Source: Oscillospiraceae bacterium (GTDB lineage Bacteria; Bacillota_A; Clostridia; Oscillospirales; Ruminococcaceae). From it: a stretch of 64,000 bases of DNA. The stretch spans positions 1-64,000 of the forward strand of contig JAFWUX010000123.1 of assembly GCA_017523995.1 (NCBI GenBank), given 5' to 3'. Numbering within the stretch: the first letter of the stretch is position 1; each line of letters opens with the position of its first letter. This document shows positions 1 through 8,471 of the stretch, in pieces. The notes under the pieces were generated by a model. That model was given only the letters and a program-made list of their open reading frames with translations, was not told the DNA's origin and did not search any database. Both the position numbers and the translations under genes were made by a program.

Positions 1-121
1 TGAAGATATCTGCTTGTCTTTTTGCCATGATACTGCGTTAGAAATCCTTGCCTTGCGTCAGCAAGGCTGCGGCTTTCTGCCTTGTCTCATGACAAAAATC
101 CTGCGCATCTATTCTTCAAGA
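1..121. repeat. Imperfect long palindrome, MITE-like
   Basis: The two halves pair over about 120 nt. TGAAGA at 1-6 faces TCTTCA at 114-119. TTTTGCCATGA near 20-30 faces TCATGACAAAA near 87-97. AGAAA near 40-44 faces TTTCT near 73-77. CCTTGC at 51-56 and GCAAGG at 61-66 form the tip around a 4-nt loop. No ORF is inside. The element may extend left of the window. It could be a small foldback or MITE-type element, or a long hairpin in the 3' UTR of an upstream gene; the sequence does not decide. Confidence 0.5.
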
Positions 122-162
122 TTTAATTGGTACATCAATAACAGGCGGGAGGAACACGGCGG

Positions 163-399
163 ATGGAAAATTTTGCAGACCTGACAGGGTTCTATACGCT
201 GCTCTGGATCATCCTGCTGCCGACAGCTCTGGCGTTATGGATCGGGAAAAAGATTGCCGGACGAAAGGGCAGGGAAATACTTGCTGACCGTTTGGGCAGG
301 ATCAGCCGCATCTGCGCAGTCATCGGTGCGGCGGCGGTGCTGCTTTCAGTATTCTCGCTGATGGGAGGCATGTCTGCGTATTTCGGCAGCGGACACTGA
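163..399 (+). CDS. Small membrane protein, unknown function
   Basis: 78 residues with two hydrophobic segments (about residues 10-27 and 50-68) separated by a basic loop (GKKIAGRKGRE), so probably a two-pass membrane protein. A ribosome site GGGAGGA lies about 9 nt before the ATG. It is followed 42 nt later by a SUKH-family gene and may be co-transcribed with it. I do not recognise the family. Confidence 0.7.
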   Translation: MENFADLTGFYTLLWIILLPTALALWIGKKIAGRKGREILADRLGRISRICAVIGAAAVLLSVFSLMGGMSAYFGSGH

Positions 400-441
400 A
401 TAAACGGATACATATTTTCGCTTTGCAGGAGGACATTATTC

Positions 442-1029
442 ATGCTGATCTCGAAATTTGATACAACGGATATAGAGAAGAAAATCGCAGATTTTGAAAG
501 CAAACACAGCATTTCACTGCCGGAGCAGTACCGCGGCTTCATGCTGAAATACAACGGCGGAGATACGCCGGAAACCGATTTCAAATGCAAACGGACATCC
601 TCGGATGTGCGCGCTTTCTTCGGCATCGGCTGTGATGATTATTACAGCTTTGAGAATCTGTTTGAGAAGGTGCTTGCGTGGTCCGATCCGCTCCCGAAAT
701 ACATCAAAAAAGGCTTTCTCCCGATTGCGGAGGATTCCTACGGCAACTATATTCTCATCGGGATTTCAGAAGAAAACAACGGTCAGATATTTTTTGCCGA
801 TCATGAGAAAGGCGGACGCAGAAAGCTCCTGACAGATGACTTTGCCGGATTCATTCGCTCGTGTACAACCGGTGAAATCGACCTTTCCGATATCGAAACG
901 CCGGAGGCGAAGGAACAGCGCATGATCGCGGAGGGGAAAGGTGATCGCATCAATGATTTTATCCGAAAGATTTGGAAGGATAACTACGAATTGTACAGCA
1001 ATCTGCATCCGGAGGAAGTTGTATTGTAA
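442..1029 (+). CDS. SMI1/KNR4 (SUKH) family protein
   Basis: 195 residues. The N-terminal half carries the SUKH pattern: an acidic helix, LPEQYRGFMLKYNGG, then a beta-rich part with FLPIAEDSYGNYILIGI and a final helix ending FAGFIRSC. SUKH proteins are cytoplasmic and in many bacteria act as immunity proteins for polymorphic toxins, but stand-alone copies are common. No toxin gene is adjacent, so an immunity role is unproven. The ATG is preceded by GCAGGAGGA. About 40 residues after the SUKH core are charged and unassigned. Confidence 0.8.
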   Translation: MLISKFDTTDIEKKIADFESKHSISLPEQYRGFMLKYNGGDTPETDFKCKRTSSDVRAFFGIGCDDYYSFENLFEKVLAWSDPLPKYIKKGFLPIAEDSYGNYILIGISEENNGQIFFADHEKGGRRKLLTDDFAGFIRSCTTGEIDLSDIETPEAKEQRMIAEGKGDRINDFIRKIWKDNYELYSNLHPEEVVL

Positions 1030-1069
1030 TCTCCGGATACCAGCATAATTTGAAATACAGAGGTGCATC

Positions 1070-2590
1070 ATGATGAGAGAAAGCGGAATACTGCTGCCGG
1101 TCTCGGCGCTGCCGTCCAAGCACGGCATCGGAAAGCTCGGGCAGGCAGCCTATGATTTTGTCGATTTTCTGTGCAGCGCGGGCTGTCACTACTGGCAGGT
1201 GCTGCCGCTGACACCGACCAGCTACGGCGATTCGCCCTATCAGTCGCCTTCGTGCTTTGCGGGCAATCCGTATCTGATCGACTTTGATATCTTAGCGGAC
1301 CGCGGCTGGCTGTCCCACGCGGACTATGACGGCATTGCGTGGGATTCCGATCCGGAGACGATCGACTATGAGCTGCTCTGGCGGCAGGTCATGCCTGTGC
1401 TGCGGATTGCGTATCAGAATTTTGCAAAGCGCAAGCCCGCGGCGTTCAAAAAGTTCTGCACGGAGCAGAAGGCATGGCTTGCGGATTATGCGCTGTTCAT
1501 GGCGCTCAAGGATGCGCATGAGGGCAGAGCGTGGGACGAATGGGAGCCCGAGCTGCGGCTCTGCAAGCGGGATGCGGTCGCGGCGGCGCGGAAGGATTAC
1601 CGCACCGAGATCGAATTCTGGCAGTTTGTGCAGTTCTGCTTCTTTTCGCAGTGGGATTCGCTCAAGCAGTATGCCAATCAGAAGGGCATCCGCATCATCG
1701 GTGATATCCCGATCTATGCGGCATTCGACAGCGCAGAGGTCTGGGCAAAGCCGAAGCTCTTTCAGCTCGATGCGGAGAAAAAGCCCGTCGCTGTGGCAGG
1801 CTGTCCGCCCGATTGCTTTGCCGTGACCGGTCAGCTCTGGGGCAATCCGCTCTGGAACTGGGAGGGCATGGCAAAGGACGGCTATGCGTGGTGGCTCGGG
1901 CGCATCGGCTTTACGCTGCGGCTCTATGACGTTGTCCGCATTGACCATTTCCGCGGATTTGAGCGCTACTACGCAATCCCTTACGGCGCGGAGACCGCGG
2001 AGCACGGCAAATGGGTCAAGGGTCCGGACTATGCACTCTGGAAAGCCGCAAAGGCGGCATTCGGCGAGATGAATGTCATTGCGGAGGATCTCGGCAATAT
2101 CACGCCGGCGGTCATCCGTCTGCTGAAACGCACCGGATTTCCGGGCATGAAGGTCATGCAGTTTGCGTTTGACAGCGACGCGGAAAATCCCTATCTGCCG
2201 CATAATTTTGAGACGTCGAACTGCGTCTGCTACACCGGCACGCATGACAATCACACACTGCGCGGCTGGGTCAAGAGCAATACCGATGAAACGAACGCCT
2301 ATGCAATGCGCTATCTCGGCGTGAAGAAGCCGAAGAAGCTCCCGAAGGCGGTGCTGCGCGCGGCATGGCGCTCGACCGCAAAGATCGCGATTGCGCCGTT
2401 TCAGGATTTCGTCAACGCGCCGCCCTCTGACCGCATCAATACGCCCTCGACACTCGGCGGCAACTGGATCTACCGCACCGATGCATCCGAATTTACACCG
2501 AAGCTCGCTGCGAAAATCCGCGAGATGAATGAGACATACGGCAGACTGAATCTGACAGAGGAACAGCCTGCCGATGCGCAGAAAGCGTAA
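1070..2590 (+). CDS. malQ: 4-alpha-glucanotransferase (amylomaltase, GH77)
   Basis: 506 residues, the usual bacterial amylomaltase length. It transfers alpha-1,4-glucan segments between maltodextrins in the cytoplasm. GH77 signatures are in order: N-terminal SGILLPVSALPSKHGIG, the PTSYGDSPYQS loop, the nucleophile in RIDHFRGF (Asp about 292), the acid/base in IAEDLGN (Glu about 339), and the third carboxylate in GTHDNHT (Asp about 393). The C-terminal GGNWIYR motif is present. The start MMRESGILLP follows a modest AGAGGTG site. It points to starch or glycogen-derived maltodextrin use. Confidence 0.96.
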   Translation: MMRESGILLPVSALPSKHGIGKLGQAAYDFVDFLCSAGCHYWQVLPLTPTSYGDSPYQSPSCFAGNPYLIDFDILADRGWLSHADYDGIAWDSDPETIDYELLWRQVMPVLRIAYQNFAKRKPAAFKKFCTEQKAWLADYALFMALKDAHEGRAWDEWEPELRLCKRDAVAAARKDYRTEIEFWQFVQFCFFSQWDSLKQYANQKGIRIIGDIPIYAAFDSAEVWAKPKLFQLDAEKKPVAVAGCPPDCFAVTGQLWGNPLWNWEGMAKDGYAWWLGRIGFTLRLYDVVRIDHFRGFERYYAIPYGAETAEHGKWVKGPDYALWKAAKAAFGEMNVIAEDLGNITPAVIRLLKRTGFPGMKVMQFAFDSDAENPYLPHNFETSNCVCYTGTHDNHTLRGWVKSNTDETNAYAMRYLGVKKPKKLPKAVLRAAWRSTAKIAIAPFQDFVNAPPSDRINTPSTLGGNWIYRTDASEFTPKLAAKIREMNETYGRLNLTEEQPADAQKA

Positions 2591-2689
2591 CAGAATCAGC
2601 GCATACCGAAGTGCATTGTGTATGCGATTATGTAAATAAATAGAAAAACGGCTGTCGGCACTGCCGACCGCCCGATGGAGGTTATCATA

Positions 2690-4252
2690 ATGAGAACAGC
2701 AGCAATTTTCAGCGACCGCATGGTCCTGCAAAGAGAGAAACCGATTAAGGTCTGGGGCGACGGAAAAGACGGCAGAACCGTGACAGTCACGCTCTGCGGT
2801 CACACCGCCTCGGATACCGTGCGTGACGGAAAATGGTGCGTCACGCTGCCGCCGATGCCTGCCGCAGAGCATCTGACGATGACGATCCGCAGCGGCGCGG
2901 TTGAAATCGTCTACCGCGAGATTTCGCTCGGCGAGGTCTGGCTCTGCGGCGGACAGAGCAACATGGAGTTTGAGATCAAGGACGAGCTCAACGGTCAGGC
3001 GCTGCTTGAATCCCTGACGCCGGACTGCGGCGTGCGCTTCTACTACACCCCGAAGCAGCGCATGATCGACGCGGACTTCGAGAAAACCGAGCGCAATACC
3101 GCGTGGAATGAGGCGACGCCCGAGGCGGCGAAAGCTTGGTCGGCGGTCGGGCTCTATTTTGCGCTGGAGCTGCATCAGAAGCTCGGCGTCACCGTCGGTC
3201 TGATTGGCTGCAACTGGGGCGGAACGTCCGCATCTGCGTGGGTTTCGCGCGATGTCCTCGAATCAGATGCGGCACTGCATGCCTATCTTGAGGACTATGA
3301 CAGCGCCGTTGCCGGAAAGACCGACGCGGAGCTCATCGCTGCCTATGATGACTATATGGCATATCAGGATCAGTGGTGGCAGGCGTATTCCCGTTTGCTC
3401 GAACAGCATCCGGAGACGCCGTGGGATGAGGCACTGAAGATTGTCGGCGAGTCGAAATATCCCGGACCGATGGGACCGAAAAACGAGAACCGTCCCTGCG
3501 GGCTCTATCAGACGATGCTGCAGAGAGTCTGCCCCTATACGCTGCGCGGATTCCTCTATTATCAGGGCGAATCGGACGATCACCGCCCCGATACCTATGA
3601 AACACTGCTGACGGCGCTGATCGGCTGCTGGCGCCGCGACTGGGATGAGCCCGAACTGCCGTTCCTCAATGTACAGCTCCCGATGCACCGCTCCGCCTAT
3701 GATCCCGATTACAAGCACTGGTGCAGAATCCGCGAGGCGCAGGCGCGTGTCTACCGCAAGCTGCGCAATACCGGTCTTGCCGTGCTGACAGACTGCGGCG
3801 AGTTCGACAATATCCACCCGAAGGAGAAGGCGACCGTCGGGCACAGACTGCTGCTGCAGGCGATGTGCGAGGTCTATCACAAAATGCCGCGCGCAAAGGC
3901 ATCCGCGCCGATGTTCCGCGCCGGTTATCCGCAGGGGAGCAGCTTTGTCATCCGGACAGAGAACGCCGCGGAGGGCTTCCGCCTGACCGGTGAAGCGGTC
4001 GGATTTGAACTTGCGGGCGCTGACGGTGTCTTTTATCCGGCGGCGGCTGCCTTTGCGCCGGACTGCATCACGCTGACTGCCAAGGAGGTCGCAAAGCCTG
4101 CATATGCGCGCTATGCGTGGACAAATTACATGGAGGTTTCGGTCTACGGCATGAACGGTCTGCCGCTGGCGCCGTTCCGCACCGATCATTTTGCGCTGGG
4201 GCAGGAGATCAGTGCGGAGAAGAAAAATCTGCCTTCTGCATCCATGGAGTGA
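2690..4252 (+). CDS. Sialate O-acetylesterase-like SGNH esterase
   Basis: 520 residues from ATG 2690, chosen because GGAGG at 2677-2681 sits 8 nt upstream; the upstream in-frame ATG at 2675 is part of that site. SASA-type motifs are GGQSNMEF (catalytic Ser in GQSN), NWGGTSASAW and YYQGESDD, with a late DNIHP block carrying the probable catalytic His. Family members remove O-acetyl groups from sialic acids or plant polysaccharides. No signal peptide is visible, so it is probably cytoplasmic and acts on imported sugars. The C-terminal beta domain is family-typical. The exact substrate is not predictable. Confidence 0.9.
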   Translation: MRTAAIFSDRMVLQREKPIKVWGDGKDGRTVTVTLCGHTASDTVRDGKWCVTLPPMPAAEHLTMTIRSGAVEIVYREISLGEVWLCGGQSNMEFEIKDELNGQALLESLTPDCGVRFYYTPKQRMIDADFEKTERNTAWNEATPEAAKAWSAVGLYFALELHQKLGVTVGLIGCNWGGTSASAWVSRDVLESDAALHAYLEDYDSAVAGKTDAELIAAYDDYMAYQDQWWQAYSRLLEQHPETPWDEALKIVGESKYPGPMGPKNENRPCGLYQTMLQRVCPYTLRGFLYYQGESDDHRPDTYETLLTALIGCWRRDWDEPELPFLNVQLPMHRSAYDPDYKHWCRIREAQARVYRKLRNTGLAVLTDCGEFDNIHPKEKATVGHRLLLQAMCEVYHKMPRAKASAPMFRAGYPQGSSFVIRTENAAEGFRLTGEAVGFELAGADGVFYPAAAAFAPDCITLTAKEVAKPAYARYAWTNYMEVSVYGMNGLPLAPFRTDHFALGQEISAEKKNLPSASME

Positions 4253-4323
4253 GTGCATCCTGCGCCGGATTCTGCAAATGCCGCAAAATATACATCGAAT
4301 CCTGCTAAAAAATGCAAAGAAAC

Positions 4324-4352
4324 TTGACAATTACGGGAAAACGCGGTATAAT
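4324..4352 (+). promoter_or_regulatory. Sigma-A promoter for the transglutaminase-like gene
   Basis: TTGACA at 4324-4329 and TATAAT at 4347-4352 with a 17-bp spacer, both perfect consensus. The gene start lies 58 nt further on. Confidence 0.9.
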
Positions 4353-4409
4353 ATAATGTAACTCTCTATCAAAAATCATCTCCGGATTCCGGAGAGAAAG
4401 GCGTTTGCG

Positions 4410-5960
4410 ATGAAGCGTTTGAAGAAACAAACCATGCAGAAAGATTCTGCCGCATCCGGTGAGAACACGCAGCAGAGGGGATATCTCTTTGCAGGACTGA
4501 TGCTCCTTGCCGGTATCGTGGTCGCGCTGATCTCTGCTGCGGTGCACCGCAGTCAGTCGGGACAGCCGGTGCTTGCCGCAGCTCCCGATTATGTGACCGA
4601 CCGTCTGACCATGTGGGCAGGGGCGGAAATCCCTTCACCGTATTCGTTCCTCTATAAGCGCACGAGCATTCTGGTGGACAGCGCACGGTATCTCGAAATC
4701 CCGAACACCACTGAGGTCGGCGATCACAATGTCTCGATTCTCGTGCAGCTTAAGGACGGCACCGCACGTACCGAGAACTCGATTCTGACGGTGCAGGAAT
4801 CCGTCATGAGCATGGAGGCGGGCACGGTCAGCACGGTTGAGGAGCTGCTCGGCGAGAGCTTTGCCGGTGCAACGGTCGATCCGCCGCTTTCGGATTTCAC
4901 CGAGATCGGCAGCTATCCTGTGACGGTCACGCTGAACGGCAATCAGATTCCGTTCAAGCTGCGTGTGCAGGATACCACGCCCCCGACGGCAGAGATCCGG
5001 CAGGATATGACATTCTTCCTCAATCAGGAGGTTGAACCGGAGGATTTTGTCATCAGCTGTTCGGATATGTCTCCGGTTGAATATTACTTCTCCGAGGAGC
5101 CGCTGACCGTGACACAGGGCACCAAATCGCTCCAGATTATTCTGGTCGATGCGGCGGGCAACACACAGACCTATGACGTCTCCTACAGTGTCTCCGGCGA
5201 CGGCGAGGTTCCGGTCTTCAAGGGGCTCGGCACGATGCATACGGTTGCCGGTGTGCCGGTTGATTATCTCTACAATGTACAGGCTGTGGACAGCGTGGAC
5301 GGCGTCCTTGAGGCGACTGTCAGCGAGCCGCCCGGATTCAACATCAACACGCCGGGTACATACAACATCACCTATACTGCAACGGATTCCGCGGGCAATA
5401 TCGGCACGCAGAAGGCTGAGCTGCAGGTGCTCTCCGGCTATGACAACGCAAGCACACTCTCCACGGATGACATCATGCGCATGGGTCAGTACATCATCAA
5501 CGAGCTCGCAAAGACAACATCGCCGGTCGATCAGAAGGCGTTTGCACGCGCGATCTTCGATTATGTCAAGACGCATATCAATTATGTCAACGGCAACAAC
5601 AAGGATGACTGGCAGGTCTCCGCGGTCGATGCGCTGACGCTCGGCTACGGCGATTCCGCCTGCTACTACGGTCTCTCGCGACTGCTGCTGACCTGCGCAG
5701 GCTACGATAACATGATGGTCGGACGGCAGAATCCGAACGCCAATGCTGAGGAGACGGAAGAAGGCGCGCAGACATGGTATGCACCGCACTTCTGGAATCT
5801 CGTCCGCGTCAACGGCGCATGGTATCACTTTGATGCATGCCCCTACTGCGGCGGCAATGATTTCTTCCTCTGGACCGATGCACAGATCGACAATTTCTCC
5901 GCGATGAACGGAAATTGCTTCGAGCGTGACAAGAGTCTCTATCCCGGAACACCGGGCTGA
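4410..5960 (+). CDS. Membrane-anchored Ig-like/transglutaminase-domain protein
   Basis: 516 residues. A short cytoplasmic N-terminus is followed by one transmembrane helix (about 28-46), then about 300 residues of bacterial Ig-like (DUF5011-type) repeats, recognisable from TTPPTAEI, VDAAGNTQTY and TATDSAGNIG. The C-terminal domain is a transglutaminase-like cysteine-protease fold with GDSACYYG (Cys about 418), APHFWNLV (His about 460) and FDACP (Asp about 475). Such proteins sit outside the cell and may process or cross-link surface proteins; the substrate is unknown. It has its own strong promoter and is followed after 41 nt by the LRR gene. Confidence 0.85.
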   Translation: MKRLKKQTMQKDSAASGENTQQRGYLFAGLMLLAGIVVALISAAVHRSQSGQPVLAAAPDYVTDRLTMWAGAEIPSPYSFLYKRTSILVDSARYLEIPNTTEVGDHNVSILVQLKDGTARTENSILTVQESVMSMEAGTVSTVEELLGESFAGATVDPPLSDFTEIGSYPVTVTLNGNQIPFKLRVQDTTPPTAEIRQDMTFFLNQEVEPEDFVISCSDMSPVEYYFSEEPLTVTQGTKSLQIILVDAAGNTQTYDVSYSVSGDGEVPVFKGLGTMHTVAGVPVDYLYNVQAVDSVDGVLEATVSEPPGFNINTPGTYNITYTATDSAGNIGTQKAELQVLSGYDNASTLSTDDIMRMGQYIINELAKTTSPVDQKAFARAIFDYVKTHINYVNGNNKDDWQVSAVDALTLGYGDSACYYGLSRLLLTCAGYDNMMVGRQNPNANAEETEEGAQTWYAPHFWNLVRVNGAWYHFDACPYCGGNDFFLWTDAQIDNFSAMNGNCFERDKSLYPGTPG

Positions 5961-6001
5961 TATATAGAAAATAGAGAAATATAAAAACAAAGGATATGGG
6001 T

Positions 6002-6835
6002 ATGGGAATTTTTCGGAAGACCACTGCGGATAAGGTCAGATACCGCAACAAGGACCGCGTTGAGCGCGGTGAGTTCCGCGGGAGCGAAATCACGGAGCTC
6101 GAAATGCCGGCGACCATCCGGATCGTCGGTGAAAGTGCATTCCGCGAGTGCAGAAACCTCAAGCGCGTTTCGCTTTCCAATACGCTTTGCGAGCTTGGCG
6201 CCTATGCATTCCGCGACTGCGACATGATGGAAAACATTTTGATGCCGGGTGAAATGCGCTATCCGGACGGCAGTGCCGGTATGATCGGCATCGGCTGCTT
6301 TGAGGGCTGCGGTCTCCTGCGCGAGATCGTCATTCCCGAGGGCATCGCCGTCATTGATGCAAATGCGTTTCACAACTGTGCGGCGCTGGAATCTGTGACG
6401 CTGCCGCGGTCGCTGCGTGCGATCCGGAGCGGCGCCTTTGCAGGCTGCGCAAGGCTCAAAACACTCAATGCGCCGGTTCTGCCCGATCTGATTGCGCTGG
6501 ACGCATTCCGCGATACACCGCAGCAGGAGCGTATCCTCAGCCAGCGCAAGCCCGTCCTGACGATTATGCATACATCGTCCTTCGGGCTGCCGGAGATCTT
6601 TCAGTTCTCCGCATCTGCGCATCTCATCGGCACGGAGCAGACTGACGGCAATATGTCCGTGATGCTCGATGCCTGCGACGAAACCCGCATCTGCTTCCGC
6701 ATCACGCAGTATAAGCATGCGGGCGGCAGCCATATTGTCCCGTTCAACACCCCGACACGCCTTTTCTATGAGGAGTATGACTGTCAGGGCAGAACCGGAC
6801 TGCAAAAAGAAGAAATTGTCGCATCCTATCGCTGA
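6002..6835 (+). CDS. BspA-type leucine-rich-repeat protein
   Basis: 277 residues from ATG 6002. ATG 5996 is only 2 nt from the AAAGGA site, whereas 6002 is 8 nt away. About five LRR_5 units follow from residue 20 (ITELEMPATIRIVGESAF, LKRVSLSNTL, LREIVIPEGI, LESVTLPRSL). The last 80 residues are a non-repeat domain. There is no signal peptide, so unlike many BspA proteins it looks cytoplasmic, or depends on the neighbouring transglutaminase-like protein's system. Function is unknown. Confidence 0.8.
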   Translation: MGIFRKTTADKVRYRNKDRVERGEFRGSEITELEMPATIRIVGESAFRECRNLKRVSLSNTLCELGAYAFRDCDMMENILMPGEMRYPDGSAGMIGIGCFEGCGLLREIVIPEGIAVIDANAFHNCAALESVTLPRSLRAIRSGAFAGCARLKTLNAPVLPDLIALDAFRDTPQQERILSQRKPVLTIMHTSSFGLPEIFQFSASAHLIGTEQTDGNMSVMLDACDETRICFRITQYKHAGGSHIVPFNTPTRLFYEEYDCQGRTGLQKEEIVASYR

Positions 6836-6839
6836 AACC

Positions 6840-6867
6840 AAGCCGCAGTATGTAAATACTGCGGCTT
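6840..6867 (+). terminator. Strong hairpin after the LRR gene
   Basis: A perfect 12-bp stem (AAGCCGCAGTAT / ATACTGCGGCTT) with a 4-nt loop lies 4 nt after the stop. The trailing U-run is weak, so termination efficiency is uncertain. Confidence 0.6.
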
Positions 6868-6880
6868 AGCTGTTGGAAGA

Positions 6881-6954
6881 TGTATCGCTTCGCGATGATC
6901 TATAATGGGCTCCGCCCAAACCCGCCAAAGGGATACTATCCCTTTGGAATCCCG
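6881..6954 (+). repeat. Family A three-hairpin element, copy A1
   Basis: Order of parts: TATCGCTTCGCGATGAT, TGGGCTCCGCCCA, CCCGCC, AAAGGGATACTATCCCTTT, GGAATCCC. Each of the three parts is an inverted repeat. It lies in sense orientation 45 nt downstream of the LRR gene. Confidence 0.85.
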
Positions 6955-7099
6955 TTATATGAATCATGAAAGGTATGGCGAGGTTCCGCAGAGGACATTC
7001 TATGTGCCATGCTCCCCACATGTCTCTTTCAGAATATAGTTGTATTATATTGAGGCGAATCAATTTCAATAAACGCACTGCGGATGAAGGAGAATGATG

Positions 7100-7576
7100 A
7101 TGAACAAACGATTTGGTACAATTTGTTTCCTTGCCGCTGCCTTCTGCACATCGCTTTGCGGCTGCGGAAAAACGGTTAACTCTGCGCTGCCTGAGCATCC
7201 GGTCGAGTTCCGCAATGAGACGTTTGTCAATTCGGAGAACAGCGCCGCCGATCAAGCGAAACTTGACGAACTGAGAGCGCAGTATCCCGAATATTTTGAA
7301 CTGTCATCGTTCAAGGGCATCGAGATTTATGTCTGGGAAACGGCGGCAGAGCGCTATGAATGCGGCTTGATGAGCGGAACGAACCGCAATAAGACGGATT
7401 CGGAAATCGCATCACTCAAGCCGCTGACGATTGATGATGCAAAGCTGATTCTGGATTCGCTCGGCGTGCCGGAAGCTGAGCGGATAGTGATACCCGTGGT
7501 GCAGAAGAATTCCGGTTATGTGTATGAGACCGATAATGCATATCGGGAAAAGGTGCAGAAGCTCTTTGATGAATGA
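7100..7576 (+). CDS. Putative lipoprotein, unknown function
   Basis: 158 residues from ATG 7100, the third of three in-frame ATGs and the one best spaced from AAGGAG at 7087-7092. The N-terminus is basic then hydrophobic and ends in the lipobox-like SLCGC, so it is probably lipid-anchored outside the cell. The mature part is charged and has no family I recognise. dut follows with its own promoter. Confidence 0.7.
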   Translation: MNKRFGTICFLAAAFCTSLCGCGKTVNSALPEHPVEFRNETFVNSENSAADQAKLDELRAQYPEYFELSSFKGIEIYVWETAAERYECGLMSGTNRNKTDSEIASLKPLTIDDAKLILDSLGVPEAERIVIPVVQKNSGYVYETDNAYREKVQKLFDE

Positions 7577-7594
7577 CTTTTCTCAGAAAGGTAC

Positions 7595-7623
7595 TTGCAA
7601 ATTTCGACAAAATGTGTTATACT
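7595..7623 (+). promoter_or_regulatory. Sigma-A promoter for dut
   Basis: TTGCAA at 7595-7600 and TATACT at 7618-7623, 17-bp spacer. The predicted transcript starts near 7630, which argues against the ATG at 7639 as the start of dut. Confidence 0.8.
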
Positions 7624-7656
7624 AAAATGTAGTTTATCATGAAAGGCGGATTTGGA

Positions 7657-8094
7657 ATGCTGCTGACATTCAAACGGCTGCGCGAGGGCGCGAAAATCCC
7701 TGTGCGCGCGACAGAGGCAAGTGCGGGGATGGATCTTTCGGCGTCGCTGACGGAACCGGTTGAGATCCCGCCGCATGAGATTCGCCTGATTCCCACCGGA
7801 CTTGCCGCCGCACCGGCGCGCAGCGATGTCATGCTGATGCTCTGTGCGCGCTCCGGTCTTGCGTCAAAGCACGGCATCGGAATGGCAAACGGCGTCGGGA
7901 TTGTCGATGCGGATTATCGCGGAGAAATATGCGTGCCGCTGATCAATCAGAGCGATGTGCCCTTTACCGTCACGGACGGTCTGCGGATCGCACAGCTGAT
8001 TGTTGTCCCCGTGATTTTGCCGGAGATCGCGGAATCCGATATCCTGCCCGAGACTGACCGCGGCAGCGGCGGCTTCGGCTCGACCGGCACCTGA
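7657..8094 (+). CDS. dut: dUTP diphosphatase
   Basis: 145 residues from ATG 7657, which has AAAGGCGG about 8 nt upstream; the ATG at 7639 would be almost leaderless. Trimeric dUTPase motifs are in order: motif 1 ASAGMDLSA, motif 2 CARSGLASKHGI, motif 3 GIVDADYRGEI with the catalytic Asp, motif 4 RIAQLIV, and the C-terminal P-loop-like motif 5 RGSGGFGSTG. It hydrolyses dUTP to dUMP and keeps uracil out of DNA. Two small genes follow closely (DUF4321, then PHP). Confidence 0.95.
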   Translation: MLLTFKRLREGAKIPVRATEASAGMDLSASLTEPVEIPPHEIRLIPTGLAAAPARSDVMLMLCARSGLASKHGIGMANGVGIVDADYRGEICVPLINQSDVPFTVTDGLRIAQLIVVPVILPEIAESDILPETDRGSGGFGSTGT

Positions 8095-8141
8095 ACCAGA
8101 TACAGAAAAACAGTAGAACATGAAAAAGAAAGGAAGTCACT

Positions 8142-8405
8142 ATGAAAAACAAGCTCATCTATCTGCTGCTGATTATTCTTGCAATCGTCTTTGGCTATCT
8201 GCTCGGACTGCTCTGCGCCGGCATGGACGAACCGATGATCTCGTGGCTCGGCACAAGCCTGAATTTCAGTCTGGAGCCGACAACGGTCGATATGCACGCA
8301 TTTGCGCTGACATTCGGTCTTCGACTTGCAATCAATCCGATTCAGATTTTGTTTATCCTGCTTGCCATTGTGCTTGCACCGAAGGTCGCAGCTTCGATCA
8401 AATAA
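8142..8405 (+). CDS. DUF4321-type small membrane protein
   Basis: 87 residues with two hydrophobic segments (about 4-26 and 62-82) around a loop ending in LTFGLRLAINPIQI. The pattern matches the DUF4321 family of clostridial membrane proteins of unknown function. AAAGGAAG lies 9 nt before the ATG. It is separated from the PHP gene by a terminator. Confidence 0.75.
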   Translation: MKNKLIYLLLIILAIVFGYLLGLLCAGMDEPMISWLGTSLNFSLEPTTVDMHAFALTFGLRLAINPIQILFILLAIVLAPKVAASIK

Positions 8406-8415
8406 TGCATTCATC

Positions 8416-8456
8416 ACAGTATCGCAGAGCACTCGCTTTGCGATACTGTTGTTTTT
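8416..8456 (+). terminator. Rho-independent terminator after DUF4321 gene
   Basis: ACAGTATCGCA pairs with TGCGATACTGT around a 12-nt loop and is followed by TGTTTTT. Confidence 0.85.
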
Positions 8457-8471
8457 GAGGAGGGCTCACGT

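Noticed and set aside
1292..3175. 627-residue open frame on the minus strand
   Set aside because: It runs antisense across malQ and the esterase gene, crosses their intergenic gap without a ribosome site and has the low-complexity Arg/Leu/Ala composition of a shadow frame.
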